Origin: Lodderomyces elongisporus
Taxonomy: Eukaryota > Ascomycota > Pichiomycetes > Serinales > Debaryomycetaceae
Direction: 5' to 3'
Assembly (NCBI RefSeq): GCF_030384665.1
Contig: NC_083676.1
Location: 1,426,001-1,490,000, forward strand
DNA: 64,000 nt
The notes under the pieces were generated by a model that did no database searches, was not told the DNA's origin, and saw only the letters and a list, made by a program, of their open reading frames with translations. The translations under genes and the position numbers were made by a program. Positions within the stretch are counted from its first letter, which is position 1; the number at the start of each line of letters is the position of its first letter. Below, piece after piece: positions 10,734 to 21,189 of the stretch.

Positions 10734-12799
10734 TGATAAACGAAAAGAATGATGACATGGTTTCCACAACACAAATCTACTTTCCCAATGATTTGCGTAT
10801 ACATCTTTGTGAGTCAAATGTGATGGTAATTGGGTATGAAATGTCAAACATTTACATTGTGTTTGACTGTCTCTTGAACGACAAAGTGGTGCATGACTTT
10901 AAATTGGATGATCCCGAATTGAAAGTTATTGGATATATCAACCAACACTTGCCAACAAGTTATCCTCATTCAACTCACAAAACTTTGCAAATGTGGTTTG
11001 ATCAAAAAACAAACGAGTTGAATATCAATTGCAGATCAACAATCATTTACTTTGACCCACCAAATTTTAGAAACTTGGAATACTTTTCAATTCAACCAAT
11101 ACTTTTACAGTCAATGGAAGCAAACAACTCGAGCAAAGAGACAACAAATAACAATACTTTCAATCATAGTGCAAAAGAAAACAAATTGAAGTTTTATGAA
11201 CCATTGAACAATAAAATACTAATGCTGAACGGCATGCCTCAAAAGTTTATTTCTGATAGCGATGTGCTCGACAAGATAAATCAATTGTTTCGCATACGCT
11301 TGAAGTTTAGAAACCCTGCAACAGCAGGCGTCGGCACAAGGATGTTTCAATTTTTTCAACATTGTCTCTATGTGATTCTCGTTCCAATTGTACAAATACT
11401 ACAACAGCTATTGATCATGGCCATCGACATCATCAACCAACCCATAATTTTCAGCACTTCACTTGTCAAAATCTCTAGAGTATTCCGTCAAGCTGATTTA
11501 CGACTACAACAACTCAATTATTTTCCTATACAATTCTTGTGCTACTACAACAAACGCATCCTATATGACAAATCTGACTCTCTCGTTATCACCAAACTAA
11601 AGATTCCAGTACTCAACAACGATCTCAATATCAACAACTCCAACTATATCAACTTTTACAACTCGATATGGCTCATCTTGAACGATATTTTGCTAGGACA
11701 CAGTATCTATAATCTTATTCAAACACACCAAAACCAAATATTTTATTTCTTCAATTCCACAATATTACAGAAATATTTGTTTCAAGACTTGACATCATTG
11801 ATTACATGGATTTCAACAAAACATCCAGCCGGGTTCAAATTAAATACCAATTTGGGAACATTTCTTGGTGATTTATACATTTGGACAATACATTTTTGGA
11901 AGCTGGTGATGGACCTGATGAGTTTCCCCGGTTCCAACTCCAACTTGAACTTGAACTCCAACTTGAACTCAAATTACAACACTACACTTGTGATGCTAGC
12001 AATCAAATATATTTGCTTCACAGGGGGATGCTCTTTTCTAATTGCCTTTCTCACTGACATTGTTTACTTGATCACATTCCATATATACGCATCGTATTAT
12101 TGTGCTGCTAAGCTCTACAAGAAGCAAATAGGAGCTATCAAGTCCTTGTTCCAACTCATTAGAGGCAAGAAATACAATGTTTTGAGAAACAGAATCGATA
12201 ATTTGAATAATTACGAAAATGCGCTGCAATCAGATTTCGGAACTGGAACTGGAACTGGAACTGGATCGGGGGCTGGGTACAGATCAGGAGACGGACCCCA
12301 GCTCAGAGTTGGAACTTTTACTGGGTTCGAATTGGATCAGTTACTTGTGGGTACATTGCTATTCATGATCCTAATCTTTCTCCTACCCACAGTTTTTGCA
12401 TTTTACTTATTGTTTTCGATCCTACATATACTCACATTGATGACGCACAACTTGTTGGAAAATTTACAGATAGTGTTGAACTTTACTCCATTATTTGTCA
12501 TAATGCTTAAATTGAAGAACTCCAAAAGACTCCAAGGCGGCATCACATTTAGTCTAATCCGTTGTAGTAAAGGTGTAACTGAGCTACGCATGTCTAACAA
12601 GTCACTAACGTATCATGAAGTTTTTACAAACTTTTTTAGGTTATTCAAACGAGCAAAGAATTTCAGAGATTCAATCTTGAAGAATATGATTAATGGAAAC
12701 GTAATTCTGATCCGCTACGACTACAATTTAAAGTTTTTGTACTTGATGTTGCCTGAAGAATATAGAGAAACCACTAGCGTTTGGAAATATGTCAAGTGA
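10733..12799 (+). CDS. GPI1: Gpi1 (PIG-Q), subunit of GPI N-acetylglucosaminyltransferase
   Basis: 688 residues. The middle and C-terminal parts carry the Gpi1/PIG-Q pattern: NPATAGVGTRMFQFFQH, several transmembrane segments (about 205-235, 415-450, 540-590), a conserved NTNLGTFLGDLYIWTIHFW stretch near 380, and a C-terminal segment LKNSKRLQGGITF. Gpi1 is a structural subunit of the ER complex (with Gpi2, Gpi3, Gpi15, Gpi19, Eri1) that transfers GlcNAc from UDP-GlcNAc to phosphatidylinositol, the first step of GPI-anchor synthesis. Two low-complexity inserts are visible: Asn/Leu/Ser repeats (11935-11985) and a Thr/Gly repeat (12237-12275). The start overlaps the stop of the upstream 110-codon ORF by one base. 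Confidence 0.9.
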   Translation: MINEKNDDMVSTTQIYFPNDLRIHLCESNVMVIGYEMSNIYIVFDCLLNDKVVHDFKLDDPELKVIGYINQHLPTSYPHSTHKTLQMWFDQKTNELNINCRSTIIYFDPPNFRNLEYFSIQPILLQSMEANNSSKETTNNNTFNHSAKENKLKFYEPLNNKILMLNGMPQKFISDSDVLDKINQLFRIRLKFRNPATAGVGTRMFQFFQHCLYVILVPIVQILQQLLIMAIDIINQPIIFSTSLVKISRVFRQADLRLQQLNYFPIQFLCYYNKRILYDKSDSLVITKLKIPVLNNDLNINNSNYINFYNSIWLILNDILLGHSIYNLIQTHQNQIFYFFNSTILQKYLFQDLTSLITWISTKHPAGFKLNTNLGTFLGDLYIWTIHFWKLVMDLMSFPGSNSNLNLNSNLNSNYNTTLVMLAIKYICFTGGCSFLIAFLTDIVYLITFHIYASYYCAAKLYKKQIGAIKSLFQLIRGKKYNVLRNRIDNLNNYENALQSDFGTGTGTGTGSGAGYRSGDGPQLRVGTFTGFELDQLLVGTLLFMILIFLLPTVFAFYLLFSILHILTLMTHNLLENLQIVLNFTPLFVIMLKLKNSKRLQGGITFSLIRCSKGVTELRMSNKSLTYHEVFTNFFRLFKRAKNFRDSILKNMINGNVILIRYDYNLKFLYLMLPEEYRETTSVWKYVK

Positions 12800-13718
12800 A
12801 GTTAGCAGTAGAGTGGAGAGTAAAAAAGGAAAAAAAAAAGAGGAGGGGCAGGAGGGGTGTGGTTTGATGATCTAATATGTAAAGGGATTAGAGCCATGTC
12901 AAAGGACGAAGTCAATCCTGCTATCAATGAAGTTTTAATGAGTTCTATTTCTTTATCTTTTTCAAATATTTTTGTCTTTAATTAATTTTGATAACAATTT
13001 ATTTAATAAAAAAATGATTAGAGTATCTACTTTATTGAATTATTAACGTCCTTGAGGTGGTGATATCAATAAGCTATTTGTTTACACATTCTATAAACGA
13101 AAATTCGTGAATGTTTCCCATAGACATCTACACCTATATATGTATCTACATGTGTAGTTTATACCACGCTTAAAGTATCGTTATTACATATATTTGTAAA
13201 TCACGTGCATGTAGCATAACTTAGGGTTTAGAATACATAATATGCGGACAAAAATACCTAATGGGCATAAAAGTCGTGTTTAGCAACACATTTTTTTTTC
13301 CCTTTTTTCTTTTCATTAAAGTTAAGTCGCGCTTAGTATTTTGAAAACTTAGTCGAGGTCGCACGGGAAACATAGTTTACCTCGCTCAAAGTATTAGGTC
13401 TTTCACTCGGAAACCTTGTCCAGTCGACCTATTATTCTCACTAGCGAATCTCTGTCTCGTTCCATACCAGTTTTGTGTAACGTTAGCTCTACATAGTATA
13501 ATACAAACACACACGCACACACTCAAAAACACACTAACACACACAAACACACACAGACACATACTGAGTGAGAGAACAGAGATTGTATTTTTCAAATTTT
13601 TTTTTTTTCAGTACCAAGAGAGAGAGATTCTAGTTAACGAAAAAAACAGGACCTATCTAACCTCTTTGATTTGTTAACGACAAGCAAGTGATCATTACAT
13701 AGAACACCACAACCAAAG
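12800..13718. other. Intergenic region with RPS0 promoter
   Basis: A 919-bp stretch between GPI1 and RPS0. It includes the CACGTG/TAGGGTTT pair described separately, an (AC)-rich tract at 13502-13560 and T-runs near 13290 and 13600. No other gene is seen. Confidence 0.65.
13202..13231 (+). promoter_or_regulatory. Ribosomal-protein UAS: Cbf1-type plus Tbf1-type sites upstream of RPS0
   Basis: CACGTG at 13202-13207 and TTAGGGTTTAG at 13221-13231 lie about 490-520 bp upstream of the RPS0 ATG. CACGTG is the Cbf1 core; TTAGGGTT is the Tbf1 core. Both factors are known to drive ribosomal protein genes in C. albicans. The same pair with the same 14-nt gap and the same orientation precedes RPL35 in this window. 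Confidence 0.75.
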
Positions 13719-14937
13719 ATGTCCTTACCAGCCTCATTTGACTTAACTCCAGAAGATGCTAAATTGTTGTTAGCTGCCAACGTCCACTTGGGATCAAAGA
13801 ACGTTCAAGTATGTTTTCGAAATTAAGGAAATAATGTTGGAGAGAAATTCCAACTTTCATGACTATAGCAAAGTATTGAGAATTAAATGAGAAGACTATG
13901 AGGAGTTGAAGAAGATTCAGAAAATTCAATCCAATGACCCAGTATATGATGTTTACTTTGATATCAACTTGTGGCAATTTTTTTCTTCTTCTTTAATGAA
14001 TTGCAGCAGAAAGGAATATTGGATTCTGAAATGCAAATGAAAAGAATGTATAGAGATGGCCAATGTGCATTGACAGAAGTTGGATTGGAAAATTGGATAT
14101 ACTTGTCTTCAACTCTTTATAATTTTTATCATCTTTTATTTTCTTCTTCTTTGAATACTTTGCATTGGTTTTGAGTAAAGTACTTTAGTACTTTGATAGA
14201 ATTTAGGTTACTAACAGCATCTTTTTCTTTTTCTTTTTTAGGTTCACAACAAGCCATACGTTTACAAGACCAGACCAGATGGTGTTAACATTATCAACAT
14301 TGGTAAGACCTGGGAAAAGATTGTCTTGGCTGCAAGAATCATTGCAGCTGTGCCAAACTCATCAGACGTTGCCGTGTGTTCATCAAGAACCTTTGGTCAA
14401 AGAGCTGTCTTGAAGTTTGCTGCTCACACTGGTGCTACTGCCATTGCTGGTAGATTCACCCCAGGTAACTTTACAAATTACATCACCCGTTCATTCAAGG
14501 AACCAAGATTGGTTATTGTTACCGACCCAAGAACCGATGCTCAAGCCATTAAGGAATCATCATACGTCAACATTCCAGTTATCGCTTTGACCGACATGGA
14601 CTCACCATCTGAATACGTTGATGTTGCTATCCCATGTAACAACAAGGGTAAGCACTCTATTGGTTTGATCTGGTGGTTGTTGGCCAGAGAAGTTCTCAGA
14701 TTGAGAGGAATCATTGCTGACAGAACCACTGAATGGTCAGTTATGCCAGATTTGTACTTCTACAGAGACCCAGAAGAGATTGAACAAAATGCTACTGAAG
14801 ATGTTCAAGGTGAAGAAGTTGAAGAAGTCCAAGCCGCCGAAGCCGAGACTGAATGGACTGGTGAGACTGAAGAAGTTGACTGGGCTGAATCAGGAGCTAC
14901 CCCAGCTGCTGAAGATGCTGCTGCTTCAAACTGGTAA
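13719..14937 (+). CDS. RPS0: 40S ribosomal protein S0 (uS2), one intron
   Basis: Exon 1 is 13719-13808 (30 codons, [17 protein letters not shown]), intron 13809-14241, exon 2 14242-14937; together 261 residues. The donor is GTATGT, the branch point is TACTAAC at 14209-14215, and the acceptor TTTTAG follows a pyrimidine tract. The protein matches yeast Rps0 (252 residues) across the uS2 fold, for example [26 protein letters not shown] and [16 protein letters not shown], with an acidic C-terminal tail ending SNW. Rps0 is a small-subunit protein needed for 20S to 18S rRNA maturation. The intron position, right after ..KNVQ, agrees with a conserved RPS0 structure. An internal Met at 14326 is not the true start. 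Confidence 0.97.
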
Positions 14938-16660
14938 GTTTTGGATCCCTGAATATTACCAGCAACAGCTTACTTTCAACAACCACTACATTACCAAACA
15001 AAATCATCACTTGCCACACGGGTTTTTTACCATCTTGCATCATGAGTCGTTGGCAGCGTATATAAAGTATTAATTTATATATATGAAAGGGGAAGGGAAT
15101 GTGTATTTTACATATAGTTTTTTAATTTTCAAAACTACGATTAGAATTGTTTCTTTTACGTAAGATCAAACCTCTCTTTTTTTTTTCTCTACTTCTTCTC
15201 TATTTATTTTCTTTCAATACAGTTAACTAGATTGAATATGGTGGATTGGAATAAATATGTACGTATGAAAGATGTAGTAGCTGGAGTTGGACAAAAGAAG
15301 AAAAGATATTTTCTATGCAATAGATCTGGCTATGTGCTTGAGTGCTTGAGTGCTTGAGTGCGTGGGTTTGTTTGTGCGCGTATTTGAAAGCAAATGTCGC
15401 TACCCACTGGCTTTGGAGCCAACTCACCCTCCCCCTCCCCCCGAAAAAAGAAGAAAAACTTTCAAAACAATTCTACATCTACTTTGCAACTCTTCTTCTT
15501 CTTCTCCTTTTCTTTCTCTTCTTCTTCTTTAATTTAGTTACCACGAATCGAGGCTGTCATACCTTTGATGATGATATGCGACCCTCTTCACTGTAAAGGT
15601 CATTTCGCCTGTTTTAGGTTTTTTTCCCCCATTCATCAGCGCATGACAGTCCTTTCCAGATTAAAAGACACCCGTTAATATCGTACATTTTCTCCTTCTT
15701 CAATGAGATTTGTACTTCATGCACTGGTTACATTTCATCAAATTTCGGACGGAAAGCAAAAGGAAAGTAGAGAGTGAGGAGTAATATTTCAATACTCATG
15801 TTAGAATTTTGTTGCCTCATATTTGTAAACTTTGATCTTTATGAAGTGTAGTGATGAGGTTATTGGCATTATCAGTGAGTAAATTGGCTTTTCTATTTTC
15901 ATTTTTTTTTCAACTTCCTCTACTTTATGTACTATGGACATTGCATCAAATCTTAGTAGACAATGCTGAATCCTACACCGTTTGTTGGTTTTAATAGGGT
16001 ATAAGCATCTTGAACGAACCTTTATTCTTTCATTCTTCGTTTCTATTCTTTTATTTTCTTTTCGTATTTCGTTTTTTCTTTTTGAAATAAGGACTTTGCT
16101 TTTTTTTCCATATATACAAAGGCTTTTTAAGCTGGAATTTACAAAATAAATTTTTTTTTTATCCTCCTATTAGAGTTAGGATGGTGTGTTTGTTAGTTAA
16201 AACTCTTCGACCTGTTCCGAAGGGGAGGTGGAAAATGGGTTAAAGACATACATGGCAGGTCTATAACCAATTATCAAATTGAATTTTTTCAAAACTCAAA
16301 GCCATGTTGGATTTACTTGAAAACAAAAGGGAACAAAGAGAAGATGGGCAAGTGTCTATTTTTTTTTTTTTATTGGATAAATTGATCAATTAATTTCATT
16401 TGACGGTTGACATTTTTACCTCATTGGGGGGGGGGGGGGGGGGTTTGAATTGTACGGAGAAGTTTTCCCTTTTTTTTTTCCTTTTTTTTTATTTATTTTA
16501 TTTTTGGTTTCCTGACTTACTTCGAGTAAGTCCCACAGTCCCATAGTCTGTGCGTCAAGACGCGGGCGCGTGTCCCATTAAAGTCACCGTAGATTTATTT
16601 TCCCTCGTTTCACACTCATATTCAAATTGTCTTTGTAATTTAACAAAATCACGTTTCACG

Positions 16661-16698
<38 letters not shown>

Positions 16699-17137
16699 CA
16701 TTTCTGCTAGCTAACTGACACAATTATATATGAATAGGCAATAGGAAGAAGATTGGTTATCTTTACTACTTTTGTTATCATAATTATCACCACCACCACC
16801 AAAACCACCACCACTCGTTAAACTAACAACGCAAAGGTTTCATTTATCTTATTACCGCCATTTTTAATACAGTACAACAGAATCAACAAAAACTAGGAAT
16901 AAGTTTTATCAACTTCCTCTTTATTACCATTTTCACCACCATTAGCTCAAAATAAAATAAAAAACAACAACCAACAACTGTCAAATCTATCGATTTGTCG
17001 TTGTATTTTTTACTCATATTTTCCATTAACGAGTACTGTGTTTTTAAATTTTTTAACTTTTTAATTTTTTGTTTTTATATTTCTTTCATTTTCTTTTCTT
17101 CCCCCAAAAGAGTTATTTTACTTGCCAAATATCAGGT
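14938..17137. other. 2.2-kb intergenic region between RPS0 and KNR4
   Basis: The left end is the RPS0 3' UTR. It contains a CTTGAGTG repeat (15336-15361), pyrimidine-rich tracts (15425-15535, 16460-16510), an 18-G run (16426-16443), a (TA)n tract at 16664-16692 and CACCA-rich sequence near 16789-16815. The right end should be the KNR4 promoter and 5' UTR. No convincing ORF or RNA gene is seen. Confidence 0.55.
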
Positions 17138-18883
17138 ATGACATTAGGACAAAAGTTACGTGAGTTGATATATCTACTCAGTACAGACGACAAGTACTCG
17201 GAATATGACTCGAGAAAGTCTTTTAATCGTGTGAATAAGCCAGATACCGAGAACTTATTGGGTGGAGCAAGTGGGAGAGGAGTCAACACCAATTATGCAA
17301 CAGGCAGCCACGGCTCGGAAAACAGTAGCAGCAGTGGAGGGTCATTCGAAATGGCAAGCAACCTTGCATCGGGCCAAGAGAACAATAATCCAGATGCTGG
17401 TGTGCACGAAATGAAACTAGCATGGAGACACATTAAGCACTGGCTACACAAGAATGCACCGGACATTAATAGTTCACTTCTGAGCAAATGCACATCAGAC
17501 GATTTGAGAGATTTCCAGAAAGATTTGAACATCACACTTCCAAACTGTGTGGTTGCATTCTTCAAGCTTACTGATGGACAACTGAACTTTGGTAGCAGTT
17601 TGAACATTGAAACCAATGGACTTATTTTTGGGTTAAAATTAATGTCATTAGACGAGATCATGGTGCAGACGGAGAATTGGCGTAAAGTTTCAGATTATAT
17701 AAATAACGAAGCCAGGCTCGAAAACTACAAGCTGAATAACTTGAGTAAATTGCCAACGTCGCATGCTAACAACGGTCAATATCAGAAAAAAATTGGATTG
17801 GGCGTCGGTGTCAATACCAGTAGCACTACGAACCTCATCAACATCAACAACAACAACAACAACAGCAGCAACAATAATAATAATAATAATAACAGCAATA
17901 ACAATATTAATAATAACAACAGCAATAACAATAATATCAACACAAGCGAGATGTCATCACGCCGCACATCATTTGATTTATCGCAAGTGGAATCCCGATC
18001 GAGCACATCCACCACTTCACACGATGCACTGAATATAGAAACCGCTACGAAAAAACACAAGACAAAAAAGATGCCTAGACAAAGAGCAATACCACCAGGG
18101 ACTATACATGAAACTTTTGCCCACCCTATGTGGATCCCAATGGTGACTGATGAAGTTGGTAATTATATTGGTATTGATCTTTGCCCAGCTTCACAAGGTG
18201 TTATGGGTCAAGTTATTCTTTTTGGAAGAGATTTTGATTTCAAGTTTCAAATCGCCGAGACATGGGGTGATTTCTTGTTAATCTTTGCCAACGATTTGGA
18301 AATGGGAAACTGGGACATCAAGATCAACAAAAAGAATAACTACGGCGACTTGTTTATAGGAAGTGAAGGTGATTTGGTATTTGTTGACAAAGAATCGTCA
18401 TTGGAAATACCGTATTTGGAGATTTTGAAAAGAAGAGCAGTTAAGAAATGGATGTCTAGCTTGGATTTGGAAAAGAACATCAAAATCCAGAATGAAGGTG
18501 CAAGCAAGGAGCTGGACAAAGGCGCGAATAATGAGCTTGTGAGGGAACTTAAAGAACACGAGCAATCAATTCTTACGTTAAGCAATAAAAACTATCAGTC
18601 CATCGACACATTTATCAATAAAAACTTGGATATCATTGATAACATGAAGAAACTGGAGGTTGAGCAACCGATTGAGATATTTACTTCAAAACTGCTGAAA
18701 CAAAACAAGGACAACAATATTAGACCTGCTAGTTTAGGCAAGGAAAAAGTTTCCGGAAAGAGCCCTTTATCGCAGGAAGTTACTTTAGAAGTAAACGAGG
18801 CTGATCCCGTTCGTGTGAAAGGCAACAACACTAGCGCAACAGCCTCTGAACAAATATTAGAGAATATAGACATAAAGGATTAG
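17138..18883 (+). CDS. KNR4: Knr4/Smi1, cell-wall synthesis regulator
   Basis: From the ATG at 17138 the protein is 581 residues and begins MTLGQKLRELIYLLSTDDKY, like other Knr4 proteins. An in-frame ATG at 17069 would add 23 hydrophobic residues not expected in the family, so I prefer 17138. The SMI1/KNR4 domain is split: residues around 100-215 (LAWRHIKHWL, ITLPNCVVAFFKLTDGQ) and around 335-450 (FAHPMWIPMVTDEVGNYIGIDL, ETWGDFLLIFANDLEMGNWDI). Between them lies an Asn/Ile-rich insert coded by AAC/AAT repeats (17840-17945). Yeast Knr4 coordinates cell-wall synthesis with the Slt2 MAP-kinase and calcineurin pathways. The C-terminal 130 residues are Lys/Glu-rich and likely disordered. Confidence 0.92.
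   Translation: MTLGQKLRELIYLLSTDDKYSEYDSRKSFNRVNKPDTENLLGGASGRGVNTNYATGSHGSENSSSSGGSFEMASNLASGQENNNPDAGVHEMKLAWRHIKHWLHKNAPDINSSLLSKCTSDDLRDFQKDLNITLPNCVVAFFKLTDGQLNFGSSLNIETNGLIFGLKLMSLDEIMVQTENWRKVSDYINNEARLENYKLNNLSKLPTSHANNGQYQKKIGLGVGVNTSSTTNLININNNNNNSSNNNNNNNNSNNNINNNNSNNNNINTSEMSSRRTSFDLSQVESRSSTSTTSHDALNIETATKKHKTKKMPRQRAIPPGTIHETFAHPMWIPMVTDEVGNYIGIDLCPASQGVMGQVILFGRDFDFKFQIAETWGDFLLIFANDLEMGNWDIKINKKNNYGDLFIGSEGDLVFVDKESSLEIPYLEILKRRAVKKWMSSLDLEKNIKIQNEGASKELDKGANNELVRELKEHEQSILTLSNKNYQSIDTFINKNLDIIDNMKKLEVEQPIEIFTSKLLKQNKDNNIRPASLGKEKVSGKSPLSQEVTLEVNEADPVRVKGNNTSATASEQILENIDIKD
17840..17945 (+). repeat. AAC/AAT repeat encoding polyasparagine in KNR4
   Basis: Imperfect trinucleotide array coding mostly Asn with interspersed Ser and Ile. 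It is an in-frame low-complexity insert between the two halves of the SMI1/KNR4 domain. Confidence 0.85.
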
Positions 18884-19071
18884 ACAATACCGGACTTTTG
18901 AGGTTTTTTTAAAAATTATTTTTCAAGTATATTTTATGCATTTTATATTGATTTAATTTTCGTTTTTTCAAGTCTGCTTTTGCTTTCATTATGTATTCCT
19001 TAAATAAATAAAAACAAAAAAGAAAAATAAGGAATAAGAAGAAATAAAAAAAAAAAAGGAATAGTAAAATT

Positions 19072-20451
19072 TTACCAAATAATTCTCTGTATCTTTCCAG
19101 GCTCACTCCACCACGTAAATGTGTAATTGAAAAACACAAGACTCGTAATTGCATTGATGATGTTCAACCAAATGAATTCCAATAAATTGGCATATCCAGT
19201 GCTAGGAGCAATGAACAATCTAAAGATGAGCAACGGGACAATGTAATATCTTGGCTCGAATAATGGCGAAGGTGTAATGGTCAAGATCGTAGCTGTGATA
19301 AAACCCAAAATCAGTATTGGCGATAAACCAAATTGATGTCCTGCTCTGTATATCGTTGCAACGCAATTGTAAGTAACAAAATGGTACACTGGTACTGCCA
19401 AGTAGGTACTGTACTTGGTGTTCAACAATCTCCTAAAGATGTAAAATGTATAATGCCTATTATCAGCGAGCAAGAAGGGGTGCACAATAGTAAAATTATT
19501 GATGATGTAGAAAATCGCCCACGATGCTAACATATTAAAAACGAGATTAATACCATAATTACCAACAAGAAACTTAATATACAAACTCAAAGTTTTCTTA
19601 CTCAACCAAATGGGCCATGTAAAAAAGTTTACAAATGTGAAGCAATAAAATATCTGTACAAGATGAAGCTGTACTTTGTGGTTATCCTTATCTCCAAATG
19701 TAATGCCTCCATTGTATTTAATAAATAAAGCAAACAATGCAAAGTTGACAATATAGCCAAGCAACTGCAAGTGACTTTTAAAAGTCGTCTTGACAAATTG
19801 TATGATTCGATTGCATACTCCACTATCACGGACAATTTGTCGATCAATATAGACTGTGGCAATAAACGCAAGCCAAACAATATTTGTTTGCCTTAACCAA
19901 AGGCTCGCAAACCCCAACTGAGCACTCCATATTGGATGCTGTTTTGAACGAGTTGTGACAAAAGCCAATGATCCCAAAACTAAAACAGTCGACCAAACAT
20001 CAGTATAGAACAAAGAGTAATAAGTGAACAATAATGGCTGTGCAATTATATTAACCGTCCAAAATCGATTCACATTCGACTGCTTAATTTTCTTTGCTAT
20101 AAAGGGCAATGCAAGTAAGCCACCAGATAAGTTTAAGGAACGCAAAACATTGTCATTTTGGCACAAGCCATGCGTCATGGTGATAAATTCCAAAAGCTTT
20201 GTGTAGATTAGACCCAAGATGTATAGTCCTGGGGGCGTGGTGATTTTGTTGTCCCAAATGCTGAAATTATATGCACAATATACTTGGCATTGTCGAAGAT
20301 GGAATATTTCATCAATGAATGGGTCTTGGAGGTGCTTGGTTGTAAGGAGGAAAATGTACCCTACGAATAAATAGAAAGCTAGTGTACATAATACCTTGAC
20401 CTTTGCGAGCCGTCGCTGCATTTGGAATTGTGATGAGACAACCAATGGCAT
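19072..20451 (-). CDS. ALG10: Alg10/Die2, dolichyl-P-Glc alpha-1,2-glucosyltransferase
   Basis: 459 residues, polytopic. The first luminal loop carries the family signature: DPFIDEIFHLRQCQVYC followed by WDNKITTPPGLYILGL (about residues 43-78). It also has LWLRQTNIVW (about 203-212) and a C-terminal SPLFEPRYYIVPLLIFRL (about 400-417), typical of Alg10. The enzyme adds the third, terminal alpha-1,2-linked glucose to the Glc2Man9GlcNAc2-PP-dolichol oligosaccharide in the ER lumen, the signal for efficient transfer by oligosaccharyltransferase. It is somewhat shorter than S. cerevisiae Die2 (525). It is divergently transcribed from the AMA1-like gene across about 740 bp. Confidence 0.93.
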   Translation of the reverse strand: MPLVVSSQFQMQRRLAKVKVLCTLAFYLFVGYIFLLTTKHLQDPFIDEIFHLRQCQVYCAYNFSIWDNKITTPPGLYILGLIYTKLLEFITMTHGLCQNDNVLRSLNLSGGLLALPFIAKKIKQSNVNRFWTVNIIAQPLLFTYYSLFYTDVWSTVLVLGSLAFVTTRSKQHPIWSAQLGFASLWLRQTNIVWLAFIATVYIDRQIVRDSGVCNRIIQFVKTTFKSHLQLLGYIVNFALFALFIKYNGGITFGDKDNHKVQLHLVQIFYCFTFVNFFTWPIWLSKKTLSLYIKFLVGNYGINLVFNMLASWAIFYIINNFTIVHPFLLADNRHYTFYIFRRLLNTKYSTYLAVPVYHFVTYNCVATIYRAGHQFGLSPILILGFITATILTITPSPLFEPRYYIVPLLIFRLFIAPSTGYANLLEFIWLNIINAITSLVFFNYTFTWWSEPGKIQRIIW

Positions 20452-21189
20452 ATATGCTCAATTGAGTGAATAATAAAACAGAACTAGAAAGATGTGTTGT
20501 ACCATCCAGATTCAAGTCGTATTAATCATAAGTAATAGGAATTTTTTTATAATTCTGTCTTTCTCCTTTATCAAAAAAGGTACCGTTTACCATTTCGAAA
20601 AATTGTATCAACAACACATGGTAGCATATAATTTTTACAAATGCTGGGTAACGGATTTTGCAACCAAAAAAAAAAACTTCCTCCGTGTCATAACTATGAT
20701 CTGAATGTTTTCACAACTTTGATTAAAACAGAAAAAACCAGAAAAAAAGGAAGATCAGAAACAAAGTGAAAGCATAACAAAGTGCATGAGAAGAATAAAA
20801 TTCAAAATTTTTGTTTTTCTATTTTTTACTGTCCCTTTTCTCTTTTCTGTTTAAAAGATTACTGGTTTTTAGTTTGAATACCAGTACTTTGCTAGACAAC
20901 AGAAACATAGAGACGTATTCTTAAAGCTATAATCAATTGAAAAACTAAGAGTTTCTTAAAGTAATACAAAAAAAGAAAAAAAAGAGGTCTTTAAAGTCGT
21001 TATTATTTTTGCTCCAGAAAATCACCTGTCCCCCCCCTCCTTCCTCCTTTCTAAAATTGCTAACCAAACCCGTTTAAAAAGTGCTTCAGGTTTTATTTGA
21101 TTTTCTATTTTACTAATAGAAAAAACGACAGCACACGAGCCAATCAATTAATCAAATAATCACTTGATTAATTAAGTGAGCAGTCAAAC
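20452..21189. other. Divergent promoter region, ALG10 / AMA1-like
   Basis: 738 bp, AT-rich, with A-runs at 20665-20673 and 20970-20985 and a C-run at 21029-21037. A palindrome-like TTGATTAATTAAG lies just upstream of the AMA1-like ATG. No gene is seen. Confidence 0.6.

Noticed and set aside
13809..14241. snoRNA in the RPS0 intron
   Set aside because: Only loose C- and D-like boxes (TATGATGT, CTGA) and no closing stem.
15845..15975. Possible C/D snoRNA: GTGATGA at about 15850 and CTGA at about 15966 with GTGTA/TACAC flanks
   Set aside because: The stem is offset by four nucleotides from the D box, an internal T9 run is present, and no clear rRNA guide was seen.
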